Assembly (NCBI GenBank): GCA_963843565.1
Contig: CAWJKY010000003.1
Span: 2,852,001-2,916,000, forward strand
Direction: 5' to 3'
DNA length: 64,000 nt
Origin: DASZQY01 sp963843565
Lineage (GTDB): Bacteria; Pseudomonadota; Alphaproteobacteria; Rhizobiales; Kaistiaceae
Part shown: positions 35,326 through 43,784 of the stretch, piece by piece
Layout: every line of letters starts with the position of its first letter
Position numbering within the stretch: the first letter of the stretch is position 1
Notes under the pieces: model-generated
Database searches by the model: none
Told to the model about the DNA's origin: nothing
Seen by the model: the letters and a program-made list of their open reading frames with translations, nothing else
Made by a program: the position numbers and the translations under genes

Positions 35326-37197
35326 ATGAGACACTTGATTAGGCCTGCCGTTGTCGCACTGCTGGCTTTCGCGTCGACCAGCGTGGCGTGTGCCGAGAGC
35401 CTCACTCTCGATGGTGACCGATTCTGGGTTGGCGTAGCATCGAGCCGCGATCGGGACGTCGCCATTGGCATCGCCCGACTATTTCAATCATCAAGCCCGC
35501 GCGTGGTGCTCGCCAAGAACGGATGGTATGCGGTCATCCTCGGGCCGGTACACACTCGCTCGATTTCAGACTACAGGTCGACGTATCAAGGCTGGCCTCC
35601 GCTGCCGTCCGATGCGTTGGTGTCCCGCGGGAATGCGTACACCGACACTATCTGGCAGCCTTCGCCCTCGCCTCTCGTGGCCACCGAAACCGCCGAGGAG
35701 GGGCACCCGGCAATCCTCCGTGCGAACGGGCTGGAGGTCACGGTGTCCTTTGTCGGGGCGACGCTACGCATCAAAGGCGACGACGGCCTCGATCTCGTCG
35801 CGCCGATGTCACCGGGGGAGGGGTTCGCGTCAACCTCAGCGGCGTTGATGTGGCTCGACAAGCGGACGCAAGCGCCGCAGATCGTTGTCACGCAGTACAG
35901 CGGCGGGGCCCACTGCTGCACGAGCACGCTCATCGCAACCGAGACTCAGGCGGGCAAGTGGGTGCTTGTCGATGGGCTAATCGATCTGGATGGTGATGGT
36001 TATGGGTTCGAAGATATCGACTACGACGGCGTCTACGAACTGATCAGCAGCGACAATAGCTTCCTGTACGCTTTTGATTCCTACGCGGGCTCATTTGCGC
36101 CGGTGAAGATCACTCGCGTTGTGGATGGGCACGCCGTCGATGCTACCACCGAGCCCCTCTTTCGCCAGCGTTTGGCGCAAGACTTGGCACAGTTCGAATT
36201 CCTCGCGCGTCAAGATCCCACGCTCTGGCGGGCAAACGGCTTCCTTGCTGGTTGGGTAGCGGCGAAAGCCCGTCTGAACCAGCTCAATGATGCGTGGCAG
36301 ATCATGCTCACGCATTACGACCGCAACCCAGACTTCGGCGAGCAGGTATGCGTCACCGGAGGCCCCGTCGAGCAATGCCCTTCAGGCGACCTGCGAACGC
36401 TTCCGTTTCCGGATGGTCTCGCGCTGCACCTGCAGAGGTATGGCTACGGGCCGTTGCCGCACTGGCTACCGGAGGTGGACCCCAGGATTCTTGCTCTTGG
36501 CTCCGACAACAGTGCTCCAGCTCCGGAGCGTCAAGCCGTCGCGCCAACCCCATCGCGTGCGACGGTTCCGCCCTCCGATTCAGGTTCATCCGGATCGGGG
36601 TTCTTTGTCGGAAAGGGCCTGCTCCTTACGAACGCCCATGTCGTCAAGGATTGTTCATCGATCTCGGTATCGATCGGAGGCACAACGTCGTCAGCGACCG
36701 TGCTCGCGCGTGACGAAATCAACGATCTGGCGGTCGTCAGAACGGACGCGTCGTCGCCGCTTCTCGCAAAGCTCCGCCGCGGCGTGAAGCTCGGCGAGGA
36801 GGTGTCGGTGTTTGGCTTTCCGCTGAACGGCTTGCTTGCCTCAGGCGGCAACTTCACTAGAGGAAACGTAACCGCCACAGCGGGACTAGCCGACGATAGT
36901 CGCTACGTTCAGATCTCCGATCCAGTTCAGCCGGGTAATAGCGGAGGACCGCTTCTCGACGAGAGCGGCAACGTCGTCGGCATTGTTGCGTCAAAACTCA
37001 ACGTGATGAAGCTTGCGACCATCACGGAAGACCTCGCCCAGAACGTCAACTTCGCGATCAAGACGTCAGCTATCGAGAGCTTCCTCGAGGCGAATGGCGT
37101 CGCCTATGAAGCAGGAGACACCGCGACGCGTCTCGATGCCCCCGATGTGGCTGCAATGGCTCAGCAGTTCACGGCAATCGTGGCTTGCAACCAATGA
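35326..37197 (+). CDS. Secreted trypsin-like serine protease (S1C/DegP-like) with long N-terminal region
   Basis: 623 residues from ATG 35326; ATG 35314 is possible, but MRHLIRPAVVALLAFASTSV is a clean signal peptide ending SVACAES. Residues 25-410 are not a known protease part: a GWYAVILGPVHTRSISDYRS segment like a SPOR repeat, then a beta-rich region with GDGYGFEDIDYDGVYELISS. The trypsin fold is C-terminal with His438 (LLLTNAHVVKD), Asp467 (NDLAVVRTD) and Ser539 (QPGNSGGPLLD). All three catalytic residues are present. It ends 119 bases before the left inverted repeat, so its promoter could feed the switch. Confidence 0.88.
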   Translation: MRHLIRPAVVALLAFASTSVACAESLTLDGDRFWVGVASSRDRDVAIGIARLFQSSSPRVVLAKNGWYAVILGPVHTRSISDYRSTYQGWPPLPSDALVSRGNAYTDTIWQPSPSPLVATETAEEGHPAILRANGLEVTVSFVGATLRIKGDDGLDLVAPMSPGEGFASTSAALMWLDKRTQAPQIVVTQYSGGAHCCTSTLIATETQAGKWVLVDGLIDLDGDGYGFEDIDYDGVYELISSDNSFLYAFDSYAGSFAPVKITRVVDGHAVDATTEPLFRQRLAQDLAQFEFLARQDPTLWRANGFLAGWVAAKARLNQLNDAWQIMLTHYDRNPDFGEQVCVTGGPVEQCPSGDLRTLPFPDGLALHLQRYGYGPLPHWLPEVDPRILALGSDNSAPAPERQAVAPTPSRATVPPSDSGSSGSGFFVGKGLLLTNAHVVKDCSSISVSIGGTTSSATVLARDEINDLAVVRTDASSPLLAKLRRGVKLGEEVSVFGFPLNGLLASGGNFTRGNVTATAGLADDSRYVQISDPVQPGNSGGPLLDESGNVVGIVASKLNVMKLATITEDLAQNVNFAIKTSAIESFLEANGVAYEAGDTATRLDAPDVAAMAQQFTAIVACNQ

Positions 37198-37316
37198 GCC
37201 CGGGTCGAGTTCACAGGAGACGGCGACTGCCGCGGCAGCGTGCGAGAGCCAGAGCTGATCGCGCCAAGGTAGAAGTTGGGCGCGTCCGGGGCTAAACTGC
37301 TCCCTTCGGTAACAGC

Positions 37317-37340
37317 CCATAACAGGGAATTATGGACGCA
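37317..37340 (+). repeat. Left copy of 24-bp perfect inverted repeat, candidate recombination site
   Basis: This copy matches 40963-40986 in reverse complement at all 24 bases, and the bases on either side differ. Its core is CCATAA, spacer CAGGGAA, then TTATGG: two 6-bp inverted arms around a 7-bp asymmetric spacer, the shape of a tyrosine recombinase crossover site. The start codon of the ATPase gene lies in the right arm (ATG 37332). An in-frame TAA lies in the left arm and AGGGA in the spacer could serve as ribosome binding site. Confidence 0.85.
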
Positions 37341-39830
37341 CTATTGGCGGAGCTGGACCGCGAAAGGCAGTGGGATGACCTCCTGAGCTTTCTGCTGCAG
37401 TCGACCAATTGCCTTGCCGTGATACGTGGCCCATCGGGGTGTGGCAAATCCTGGTATGCGCGCGCCCTCGGAGCTGTTTGGGAGGAAGCTGGCGGTGTCG
37501 CGATTACCGCCGACGGCGACCAGACGAAAACCCACAGAGAGCTATTCCCCATCACCTATTCTTTGGCTGCTCTGCCGAAGTCTTGGCACGCGCTGGCGAG
37601 GAAGCGCGGCCGAAAACTCGCGACGAGCGTCGGTTCCGTCCTCGCCACGCTAGCGACCGGCCTCTCCGTTCCGCAAAGTGTTGGTGAGGGCCTCCTAGAT
37701 CTTATTACTGGTGACCCGAAAGAGCAGCTCCCGTTCCTAACTGACGCAGAGCTAAAGGCTCTACAGATCCTAAAGAAGCTCGCGGCAAGAAAGCCGTGCC
37801 TCATGATCCTCGATGACTACCAGTGGTGGGACCGCGCTTCTCGCGATTTCATTTCCTTGCTCCACTCCGAGCAACTGCGCGCCAAGGTAACCGCGCTGGC
37901 CGATCTCCGGACGATTGTCATCTTGCGCGATGACGACCTCTCCGAACAGCTCGTGGCGGAAGCGAAAGCAATTTGCCCTAACCGCTACTTCGAGCAGCGG
38001 CTAAGACCTTGCACGCTGCAGCAATTTCCCCGTGTTCTTCACGCCATCGGTCTTCGAAAGGAGCTAGGCGAAGCGGTTACGAAAGAAGTGTACGACTTGA
38101 CTGGCGGTCACCTCAAGGTGGCCGAGCGGTTGGCCGCTCATTTGAATTCGAGCGGAGGTCTTTCGCCCGCACTTGCCACTATCGGCCAACGCGACTTTCT
38201 TGTCTCGATCATTGGCGAACGGCTTTCGTTGCTGATGGACGATGCTGGTGAGGTTCTCAAGGTGCTCAAATATGCCTCCGTCGTAGGTAGCAGCTTCACC
38301 AAACGCGAACTCATGTGCCTCGCGCAGGTCGGATCAGATCAAATAGACGCAATGATCGACGCGGCAGTGGGCGAACGCCTCCTTTCCCGTTCGCAAGATC
38401 GAGTGATGTTCTCTCATGATGTCATTCGCAGCGCCGTTCTACAGGTCCGATCAGAACCCGCAACCGTGGAGATCAACCGTAAATACGCCGGCTGCCTTCG
38501 CGCGCTGTCGCCCGGCGAATACGCATTGCGTTCAGACGTTCACCATGAGTTGGACGACGCGGCAGAAGCCGCGACATTCGCGGCCATGGCAATCCTGAAA
38601 TTTGACCGGGGGCACATGCGAAGCGCGCGAGAGGTCCCCCCGAGTCTCTTGGAGCGGGTTGAGGCCCAAAGGCTTCAAGGCCTTCTGAGCACGATCAGAC
38701 ACGCTCATCACTGTTTTCAAACCGCGCGGTTCGCCGCGGGAATTCAAACGATCGAAGCCATGCCGCTGCCGGAAGACACGCTCCTCCTGGCGGAAGCAGA
38801 GTATGTCCGTTGCCTCAACTTGATGGAGATGGAAACCCTGGACGCCTTCGAGGAAGCTGTCTCTCGCCTCTCGTCTTTTGAGGACCTGGTGGACGAGGAG
38901 TTTGAGCTCGGACTCCGGCTGCAACTTCTGAAGCAGCAGGTCCTAGTACTTGCTGGCCAAATCTCTGAGGCGCGGGCGGTAGAGGCGAAGGCTTTTCGGG
39001 CATTGTCCCCGCGGCTCGCATTCGACCTAGACTCTGCGGTGACACTTCATGTGAACAACCGAAAGGCGGACGCGATTTACCAATCTGAAGTGGCTCTGCA
39101 AAAGATACATCGCTCAATCAAATTCTTCCGAGGCGGCGAGGACCCAAATGCGCCGCTGTATCCCACGGAATTTTATAAGTCGCTGACGAACTTGGCCGCG
39201 GTGCAGATCAAGCTGGGCGCACTCTCCCGCGCCAAGGAGGCTGCGGATCTCGCGTCACGATTGATCAGACAAAACCCGGAGATCTCCTTTCCGCGTCGCG
39301 ACCTATTGGTCAACAATTCTACTTTGGCACAAGTTAGAATGGACCACAAATACGGAGCCGCCGCAGCCATTATGGACGCCATTTCGTCAAGTTCTGAGGC
39401 GAGAGGAGAGAGTTTTTTATATCGCTGCAACCATGCCGGCCTTGCGTTACTCGACGGGAATGCCGCCACTTCGCGGGCGATTCTCGATGAGCTGCAGGAA
39501 GAACTGACCCGACGAGGGATTTCGGAAGCATATTTGGTGTACTATTGTCGGTGTCACGAAATCACATGGCAGCTGATATATGGCGACAAAGCACGGGCCC
39601 GCCTTCTCTTCAGAGAGTTCGGAAGCTTTCTGTCGAGCCTACACTGGCCGTCGAAGCCTTACTTACTCAAGCGATACGAGGCGCTCAGGCCCCACGTTCT
39701 GGGGAAAGCGCGGGTCGCTGTCGAATTCTGGGACACCGGGCATTTGTTCCCGGAGCAAATTGGCCCTGCATGGAGCCATTATGGCCGCGGGGTGCCGCTT
39801 TGTGAGCTTCAGTTTTGGTCAGAGGTCTAG
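37332..39830 (+). CDS. STAND-like P-loop ATPase with helical-repeat C-terminus
   Basis: An 832-residue cytosolic protein. Walker A is CLAVIRGPSGCGKSWYAR (residues 27-44) and Walker B is CLMILDDYQWWDRAS (about 156-170), followed by LADLRTIVILRDDDLSEQLV, an NB-ARC/MalT-like arrangement. A winged-helix-like part follows (KYASVVGSSFTKRELMCLAQ). From about 400 the sequence is helical and TPR-like (YKSLTNLAAVQIKLGALSRA). No effector domain is recognised. STAND proteins sense a ligand and oligomerise; in islands many act in antiviral defence or regulation. GC is lower than the core genome. Its first codons are supplied by the inverted repeat. Confidence 0.8.
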   Translation: MDALLAELDRERQWDDLLSFLLQSTNCLAVIRGPSGCGKSWYARALGAVWEEAGGVAITADGDQTKTHRELFPITYSLAALPKSWHALARKRGRKLATSVGSVLATLATGLSVPQSVGEGLLDLITGDPKEQLPFLTDAELKALQILKKLAARKPCLMILDDYQWWDRASRDFISLLHSEQLRAKVTALADLRTIVILRDDDLSEQLVAEAKAICPNRYFEQRLRPCTLQQFPRVLHAIGLRKELGEAVTKEVYDLTGGHLKVAERLAAHLNSSGGLSPALATIGQRDFLVSIIGERLSLLMDDAGEVLKVLKYASVVGSSFTKRELMCLAQVGSDQIDAMIDAAVGERLLSRSQDRVMFSHDVIRSAVLQVRSEPATVEINRKYAGCLRALSPGEYALRSDVHHELDDAAEAATFAAMAILKFDRGHMRSAREVPPSLLERVEAQRLQGLLSTIRHAHHCFQTARFAAGIQTIEAMPLPEDTLLLAEAEYVRCLNLMEMETLDAFEEAVSRLSSFEDLVDEEFELGLRLQLLKQQVLVLAGQISEARAVEAKAFRALSPRLAFDLDSAVTLHVNNRKADAIYQSEVALQKIHRSIKFFRGGEDPNAPLYPTEFYKSLTNLAAVQIKLGALSRAKEAADLASRLIRQNPEISFPRRDLLVNNSTLAQVRMDHKYGAAAAIMDAISSSSEARGESFLYRCNHAGLALLDGNAATSRAILDELQEELTRRGISEAYLVYYCRCHEITWQLIYGDKARARLLFREFGSFLSSLHWPSKPYLLKRYEALRPHVLGKARVAVEFWDTGHLFPEQIGPAWSHYGRGVPLCELQFWSEV

Positions 39831-39858
39831 CCGTTTGATTTTGGCGTTGCATTAGTGA

Positions 39859-40971
39859 TTAGGTGACGTCGTGCGGGTATCTTAGCCGGAGATTCAGACC
39901 CACAAGAAACGCGAGGAATTCAGCGTAGTTGAGGCCAAGCGATTGCAGTGAGAAGCCCATCGCTGAATTGAAGACCGGTGGCGGAGATTCGTTGAGGTCA
40001 AACGCATACCATCGCCCATCTTCGTCGATCCGCATGTCGATGCGGCCGACCCCCTCGAGCTCCAATGCGCGGAATGCCCGTATAGCGTCAAGCGAGATTG
40101 AATTGATCTGGTCGTCGCTCAAGAAGTCTGGGAGGAAATACGCCCTGCTGGGCTGCAAATTTTCTTGTTCAAACGTCCGAAATCCGGGGCCGTAGCGTAG
40201 CTCCGAGGGACCCGCGAAGCCTGTCAATGGCAGCGCACATTCGTCAGGGAGCTGGGCAACGGGCACGCCAATTTCAAAGCCGCTGCGAAACTCCTGAACA
40301 CTCACGGGCTGCTGCCACGTGGTGAGAAGCGACCTGCACGTTTCCTCGAAGCCCGGGGCCACGCGCATTACTGATCTTGCAGAAATTCCTATGCTCGCCA
40401 ACTCATACGTCGGCTTCAAAATGACTTTTGCACCGCGAGGGGGGCCCGAACCGCCAAACCATCGACCGTCGCGCATGAAGTACCAGCTTTCGGGGACGGA
40501 GACTTTGTTTAGTTTAGCGAGTAGATTCGCATGGTGTTTGTGACGTCCGATACTGCTTCCATAGGCCCCAGAATTGCAACAAGGCACGCCGTAGAAGCGA
40601 GAGACTGCAGGAATCAGACCGCGGCGGCCCGACCCGGTGCCACCTTCCGCAGTTGTATAGACCAGGGGAAATCGCGTGAGCTTTTGGCGGTCAAATTCGT
40701 TGACAAAATAAGACAGCAACTCCCGCTCGGAGAAGAATGGACGGACTGTGACGGGTATTGATCGAAAAGCCGAAATGATGTCGTTGGCTTGTGACTCTGT
40801 GTAATGTTGCGCGAGTTGGAGTAACCCAACATCGCCGGTGTCCCGAGGGATTTCAGCTCTCAAGCTCGTGACGAACAGAATGGTGATCTCATCCGCGTGC
40901 CTTGTGGCTAAGTCGATGGCGCCTTGAACGTCGCGTCGCGAGGCCAATGGGAAGCCGTTCTTTGCGTCCAT
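39859..40971 (-). CDS. ATP-grasp fold enzyme of unknown substrate
   Basis: A 370-residue protein with the ATP-grasp arrangement of D-Ala-D-Ala-ligase-like enzymes: GVPCCNSGAYGSSIGRHKHH (pre-ATP-grasp and entry loop), ANLLAKLNKVSVPESW, the ATP-binding lysine region AKVILKPTYELASIGISA, and the metal-binding end RIDMRIDEDGRWYAFDLNES. It should join a carboxylate to an amine or thiol using ATP, for example in peptide or cell-wall modification; the substrate is unknown. Convergent to the ATPase gene with 28 bases between the stops. Its Met-Asp-Ala start lies inside the right inverted repeat. Confidence 0.8.
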   Translation of the reverse strand: MDAKNGFPLASRRDVQGAIDLATRHADEITILFVTSLRAEIPRDTGDVGLLQLAQHYTESQANDIISAFRSIPVTVRPFFSERELLSYFVNEFDRQKLTRFPLVYTTAEGGTGSGRRGLIPAVSRFYGVPCCNSGAYGSSIGRHKHHANLLAKLNKVSVPESWYFMRDGRWFGGSGPPRGAKVILKPTYELASIGISARSVMRVAPGFEETCRSLLTTWQQPVSVQEFRSGFEIGVPVAQLPDECALPLTGFAGPSELRYGPGFRTFEQENLQPSRAYFLPDFLSDDQINSISLDAIRAFRALELEGVGRIDMRIDEDGRWYAFDLNESPPPVFNSAMGFSLQSLGLNYAEFLAFLVGLNLRLRYPHDVT

Positions 40972-40986
40972 AATTCCCTGTTATGG
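40963..40986 (-). repeat. Right copy of 24-bp perfect inverted repeat, candidate recombination site
   Basis: Identical to 37317-37340 on the opposite strand. ATG 40971 of the ATP-grasp gene is in the arm, with the same in-frame TAA and AGGGA upstream. Outside it lies a short region with nested palindromes and then the recombinase gene. Confidence 0.85.
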
Positions 40987-40992
40987 AGGTCC

Positions 40993-41040
40993 CGTGCTGG
41001 TGGTGTGGTTGACACGGTCAAAGGTCGCCTACCCAGCACG
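40993..41040. promoter_or_regulatory. Nested inverted repeats between the switch site and the recombinase
   Basis: CGTGCTGG (40993-41000) pairs with CCAGCACG (41033-41040), and inside them TTGAC-ACG-GTCAA (41009-41021) is a perfect palindrome. The stretch lies seven bases from the right 24-bp repeat. It may be an operator, a recombinase accessory binding site, or the promoter of the ATP-grasp gene on the minus strand (TTGACC as a -35), but no convincing -10 is seen. Confidence 0.45.
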
Positions 41041-41112
41041 CAAGAGCGTACGCTTGCCGCTTCTAAAGGATTAGTCAGTAGGACTCGCCAACTCTTGAGG
41101 AGGACGGTGAGC

Positions 41113-42027
41113 ATGCAGTTCTGTGTCGCGGTTAGGGACTTCTTAAGCTTCTGCCGCGTCGAGCGCCGATTGTCTGATCACACGCTTGACGCTTACGCGG
41201 CTGACTTGGCCGACTTCGGCAGGTCGATATCAGATCCATCTGATGTCGCGGCGGTTTCCGAAGTCGAGCTGCGGTCGTATTTAGAGACGATGGTCGGCAA
41301 GCGAGGACTCGCGGCGGCGACTGTGCGACGCCGCCTAGCGTGCCTGCGCTGCTTCTATCGGTATCTTGAGCGACGAGGATTCGAGGCGAATCCCTTCCAC
41401 GCTTGGCATCCGTCCCTTCCGCGAAGACGGCGGCTGCCACGGACGCTTACCAGGATGGAGGCGGCGTCGCTCGTCAGCTCGTGTCTTGGAGCGGGGTTGC
41501 ATGAGCGACGGGAGATGGCATTCCTCAAGGTCGCGGTCCCATTGATGATATCGACGGGCGTTCGCGTTGGTGAGTTGTGCCACCTCACAGTCGACGATCT
41601 CGCGCCCGATTGCAGTTCTATACGAGTTCACGGCAAGGGATCACGCGATCGGATTGCATACGTTAGCGATCAGAGCCTGAGGCGGGAACTCGTGGCACTG
41701 GCAACCAAGCGTCGAGAGGAGGCGCCACCGCCCCGCTGGCTGTTCCTCAACCGACGGGGAGGAGCTCTCCGCCCGCAGTCGGTCAGAGCGATCCTTCGCC
41801 GCCATGCAGCTGAGGCCGGCCTGCATCGGAGAATCACACCGCACATGCTTCGGCATACCGCCGCGACGTTGCTCATCGAAAGCGGCGTCGACATTCGCTT
41901 TGTACAGCGGTTGCTCGGGCACTCGAGCATCGCGACCACCGAAATCTACACGCACATAGCGGACGAGCCGTTGCGAACCACGCTGGCGCGTGCAGACGTA
42001 TTGGGATCGCTTTCAACGCTGACCTGA
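41113..42027 (+). CDS. Tyrosine recombinase (XerC/D-like integrase)
   Basis: 304 residues from ATG 41113, nine bases after GAGGAGG. The frame stays open upstream through the inverted repeat, but those residues do not resemble the family. Residues 1-90 are the SAM-like core-binding domain (FCRVERRLSDHTLDAYAADL). The catalytic domain carries the full set: Arg151 (STGVRVGELCH), Lys175 (HGKGSRDR), His244 and Arg247 (TPHMLRHTA), His270 (LLGHSS) and Tyr279 (EIYTHI). It cuts and rejoins DNA at short inverted-arm sites. The neighbouring 24-bp repeats are the obvious candidate substrate. Confidence 0.95.
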   Translation: MQFCVAVRDFLSFCRVERRLSDHTLDAYAADLADFGRSISDPSDVAAVSEVELRSYLETMVGKRGLAAATVRRRLACLRCFYRYLERRGFEANPFHAWHPSLPRRRRLPRTLTRMEAASLVSSCLGAGLHERREMAFLKVAVPLMISTGVRVGELCHLTVDDLAPDCSSIRVHGKGSRDRIAYVSDQSLRRELVALATKRREEAPPPRWLFLNRRGGALRPQSVRAILRRHAAEAGLHRRITPHMLRHTAATLLIESGVDIRFVQRLLGHSSIATTEIYTHIADEPLRTTLARADVLGSLSTLT

Positions 42028-42132
42028 CAACCACATGCGGGCCTTCGAGGAAGAGCGAGTTTGTGCGCTGCTGGAAGACACTCTGTCAGGCATCTTGATG
42101 GCACGGAACGTGGGTCACGGGTAACGAACGTT

Positions 42133-42141
42133 TATCCGCAA
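42133..42141. repeat. Left target-site duplication of the IS256-family element
   Basis: TATCCGCAA here and again at 43512-43520 directly flank the element ends. IS256 elements usually duplicate 8-9 bases. Confidence 0.85.
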
Positions 42142-43511
42142 GGTCACGTCCCTTGAGGTGGTGTAGCTCGGCGGCGCGGTGGTCATCGGCGCTTTCCCGG
42201 TAGGGTCTGGTTGCAACGCCAACCCTTGACCGGAAGGACCACCGATGACCGACGACATGATGAACCTGCGCAGGCTGGTGGAGAAGACACCGGATGCCGA
42301 TCTCCTGCGCGAGATGATCGGCTTTGCCGCCGAGCGACTGATGGAGCTGGAGGTGGGAGCGGCCACCGGCGCCGGCTATGGCGAGAAGAACCCGTTGCGG
42401 ACGGCCCAGCGCAACGGTTACCGCGACCGCGACTGGGAGACGCGCGCCGGGACCGTCGAACTGCGCATCCCCAAGCTGCGCAAGGGCTCCTACTTCCCGG
42501 GCTTTCTCGAACCGCGCCGCATGGCCGAGAAGGCGCTCACCGCCGTCATCCAGGAAGCTTACGTCCAGGGCATCTCAACGCGCTCGGTCGATGACCTGGT
42601 CAAGGCCATGGGCATGAGCGGCATCTCGAAGAGCCAAGTCTCGCGACTATGCGAAGAGATCGACGGCAAGGTGAAGGCCTTCCTCGAACGGCCGATCGAA
42701 GGTGACTGGCCGTATCTGTGGATCGACGCCACCTACCTGAAGGTTCGCCGCGGCGGGCGCATCGTATCGGTCGCGGTCATCATCGCCGTCGGCGTCAACT
42801 CAGACGGCCGGCGCGAGGTTCTGGGCATGGAGGTCGGCACATCCGAGGCCGAGCCGATCTGGACGGAGTTCCTGCGCAAGCTCACCCGGCGTGGCCTGCG
42901 CGGCGTCAAGCTCGTCATCTCCGACGCGCACGAGGGCATCAAGGCCGCCGTCACCAAGGTTCTCTCGGCAAGCTGGCAACGCTGTCGCGTGCACTTCATG
43001 AGGAACGTGCTGGCCCATGCCGGCAAGAGCGGACGACGGGTCGTCTCCGCCTTCATCGCCACCGCCTTCGCTCAGGAGACGCCCGAGGCCGCCAGGGTTC
43101 AGTGGCGTGCCGTCGCCGACCAGATCCGGCCAAAAGTGCCGAAGCTCGCCGCCATCATGGACGACGCCGAGCCCGACGTGCTCGCCTACATGACATTCCC
43201 GAAGGAGCATCGCGCCAAGCTTCACAGCACGAATCCGATCGAGCGTCTCAATGGCGAGATCAAACGGCGCACCGAGGTCGTCGGCATCTTCCCCAACGAC
43301 GACGCCATCGTCCGCCTCGTCGGCGCATTGCTGCTCGAACAGAACGACGAATGGGCCGTGCAGCGGGCCAGATACATGACGCTGGAAACCATCGCACCCT
43401 TGAGCGATGATCCCCTCATCAGCATGCCAGCAGTGGCTCGCTGATCTCCCCGGCCCATGCCGGAGAGCGCGGCCATCAGCCGGCAGCTACACCATCACTC
43501 GGGACACGATC
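42142..43511 (+). mobile_element. IS256-family insertion sequence, intact
   Basis: A 1370-bp element. The outer 27 bases of the two ends are imperfect inverted repeats (about 20 of 27 matches; inner part GGTGTAGCT is identical), and a 9-bp direct repeat TATCCGCAA flanks both ends. One full-length transposase gene fills it. The intact ends and target duplication point to a recent insertion. It separates the recombinase locus from the Tc toxin genes. Confidence 0.92.
42245..43444 (+). CDS. IS256-family transposase
   Basis: A 399-residue DDE transposase of usual IS256 length. The catalytic acids are in LWIDATYLKVRRGG (Asp), KLVISDAHEGIKAA (Asp) and STNPIERLNGEIKRR (Glu), with WQRCRVHFMRN in between, the conserved C/H motif of the family. 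The N-terminal RNGYRDRDWETRAGTVEL is also typical. The gene is full length with no internal stop, so the element may still move. Confidence 0.96.
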   Translation: MTDDMMNLRRLVEKTPDADLLREMIGFAAERLMELEVGAATGAGYGEKNPLRTAQRNGYRDRDWETRAGTVELRIPKLRKGSYFPGFLEPRRMAEKALTAVIQEAYVQGISTRSVDDLVKAMGMSGISKSQVSRLCEEIDGKVKAFLERPIEGDWPYLWIDATYLKVRRGGRIVSVAVIIAVGVNSDGRREVLGMEVGTSEAEPIWTEFLRKLTRRGLRGVKLVISDAHEGIKAAVTKVLSASWQRCRVHFMRNVLAHAGKSGRRVVSAFIATAFAQETPEAARVQWRAVADQIRPKVPKLAAIMDDAEPDVLAYMTFPKEHRAKLHSTNPIERLNGEIKRRTEVVGIFPNDDAIVRLVGALLLEQNDEWAVQRARYMTLETIAPLSDDPLISMPAVAR

Positions 43512-43520
43512 TATCCGCAA
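43512..43520. repeat. Right target-site duplication of the IS256-family element
   Basis: Exact copy of 42133-42141. With the IS removed, the sequence before and after would join through one TATCCGCAA. The 264 bases from here to the TcB-C start hold no credible gene. Confidence 0.85.
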
Positions 43521-43784
43521 AGTTCAGGCGGCCCGCTGCGCTGATCGGGGACGCTTTGTGATGGCGGCACGGACGTGACGCGGTCTGGGTGTGCAACAGA
43601 CGGTGCTGCGTAGTCTGACGAAGGCATTTGCGCGCGATCGCCGGCATTCCTTTCCCAGCGACTAAGCAGATGAAGCCTGAGCAGATTGAGATCGCGTCGG
43701 CGAGCATTTTCCCGTCTGGCGGCAACTATTGATTGTGCCATCCGTCCGCCGCGACCATACTGCCCTCTTTGGAGGACTAGAGTT

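Larger units (their letters stand above)
37317..40986. mobile_element. Predicted 3.67-kb invertible segment with two convergent genes
   Basis: The segment is bounded exactly by the 24-bp inverted repeats and filled by two convergent genes, each beginning inside a repeat with the same codons (Met-Asp-Ala). An intact tyrosine recombinase gene starts 127 bases outside the right repeat. Inversion would join the other gene to each flank without changing either protein. The sequence shows one orientation only; inversion is inference. Shared regulation through a duplicated operator plus start region is the alternative. Confidence 0.6.

Noticed and set aside
39369..39379. 11-base match to the 24-bp switch repeat inside the ATPase gene
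   Set aside because: Only ATTATGGACGC matches; the left arm and spacer are missing, so it is not a usable site.
41113..42027. Tyrosine recombinase as the integrase of the whole tRNA-Thr island
   Set aside because: It is 22 kb from the tRNA, of the short XerC/D type rather than the larger tRNA-integrase type, and beside its own inverted sites.
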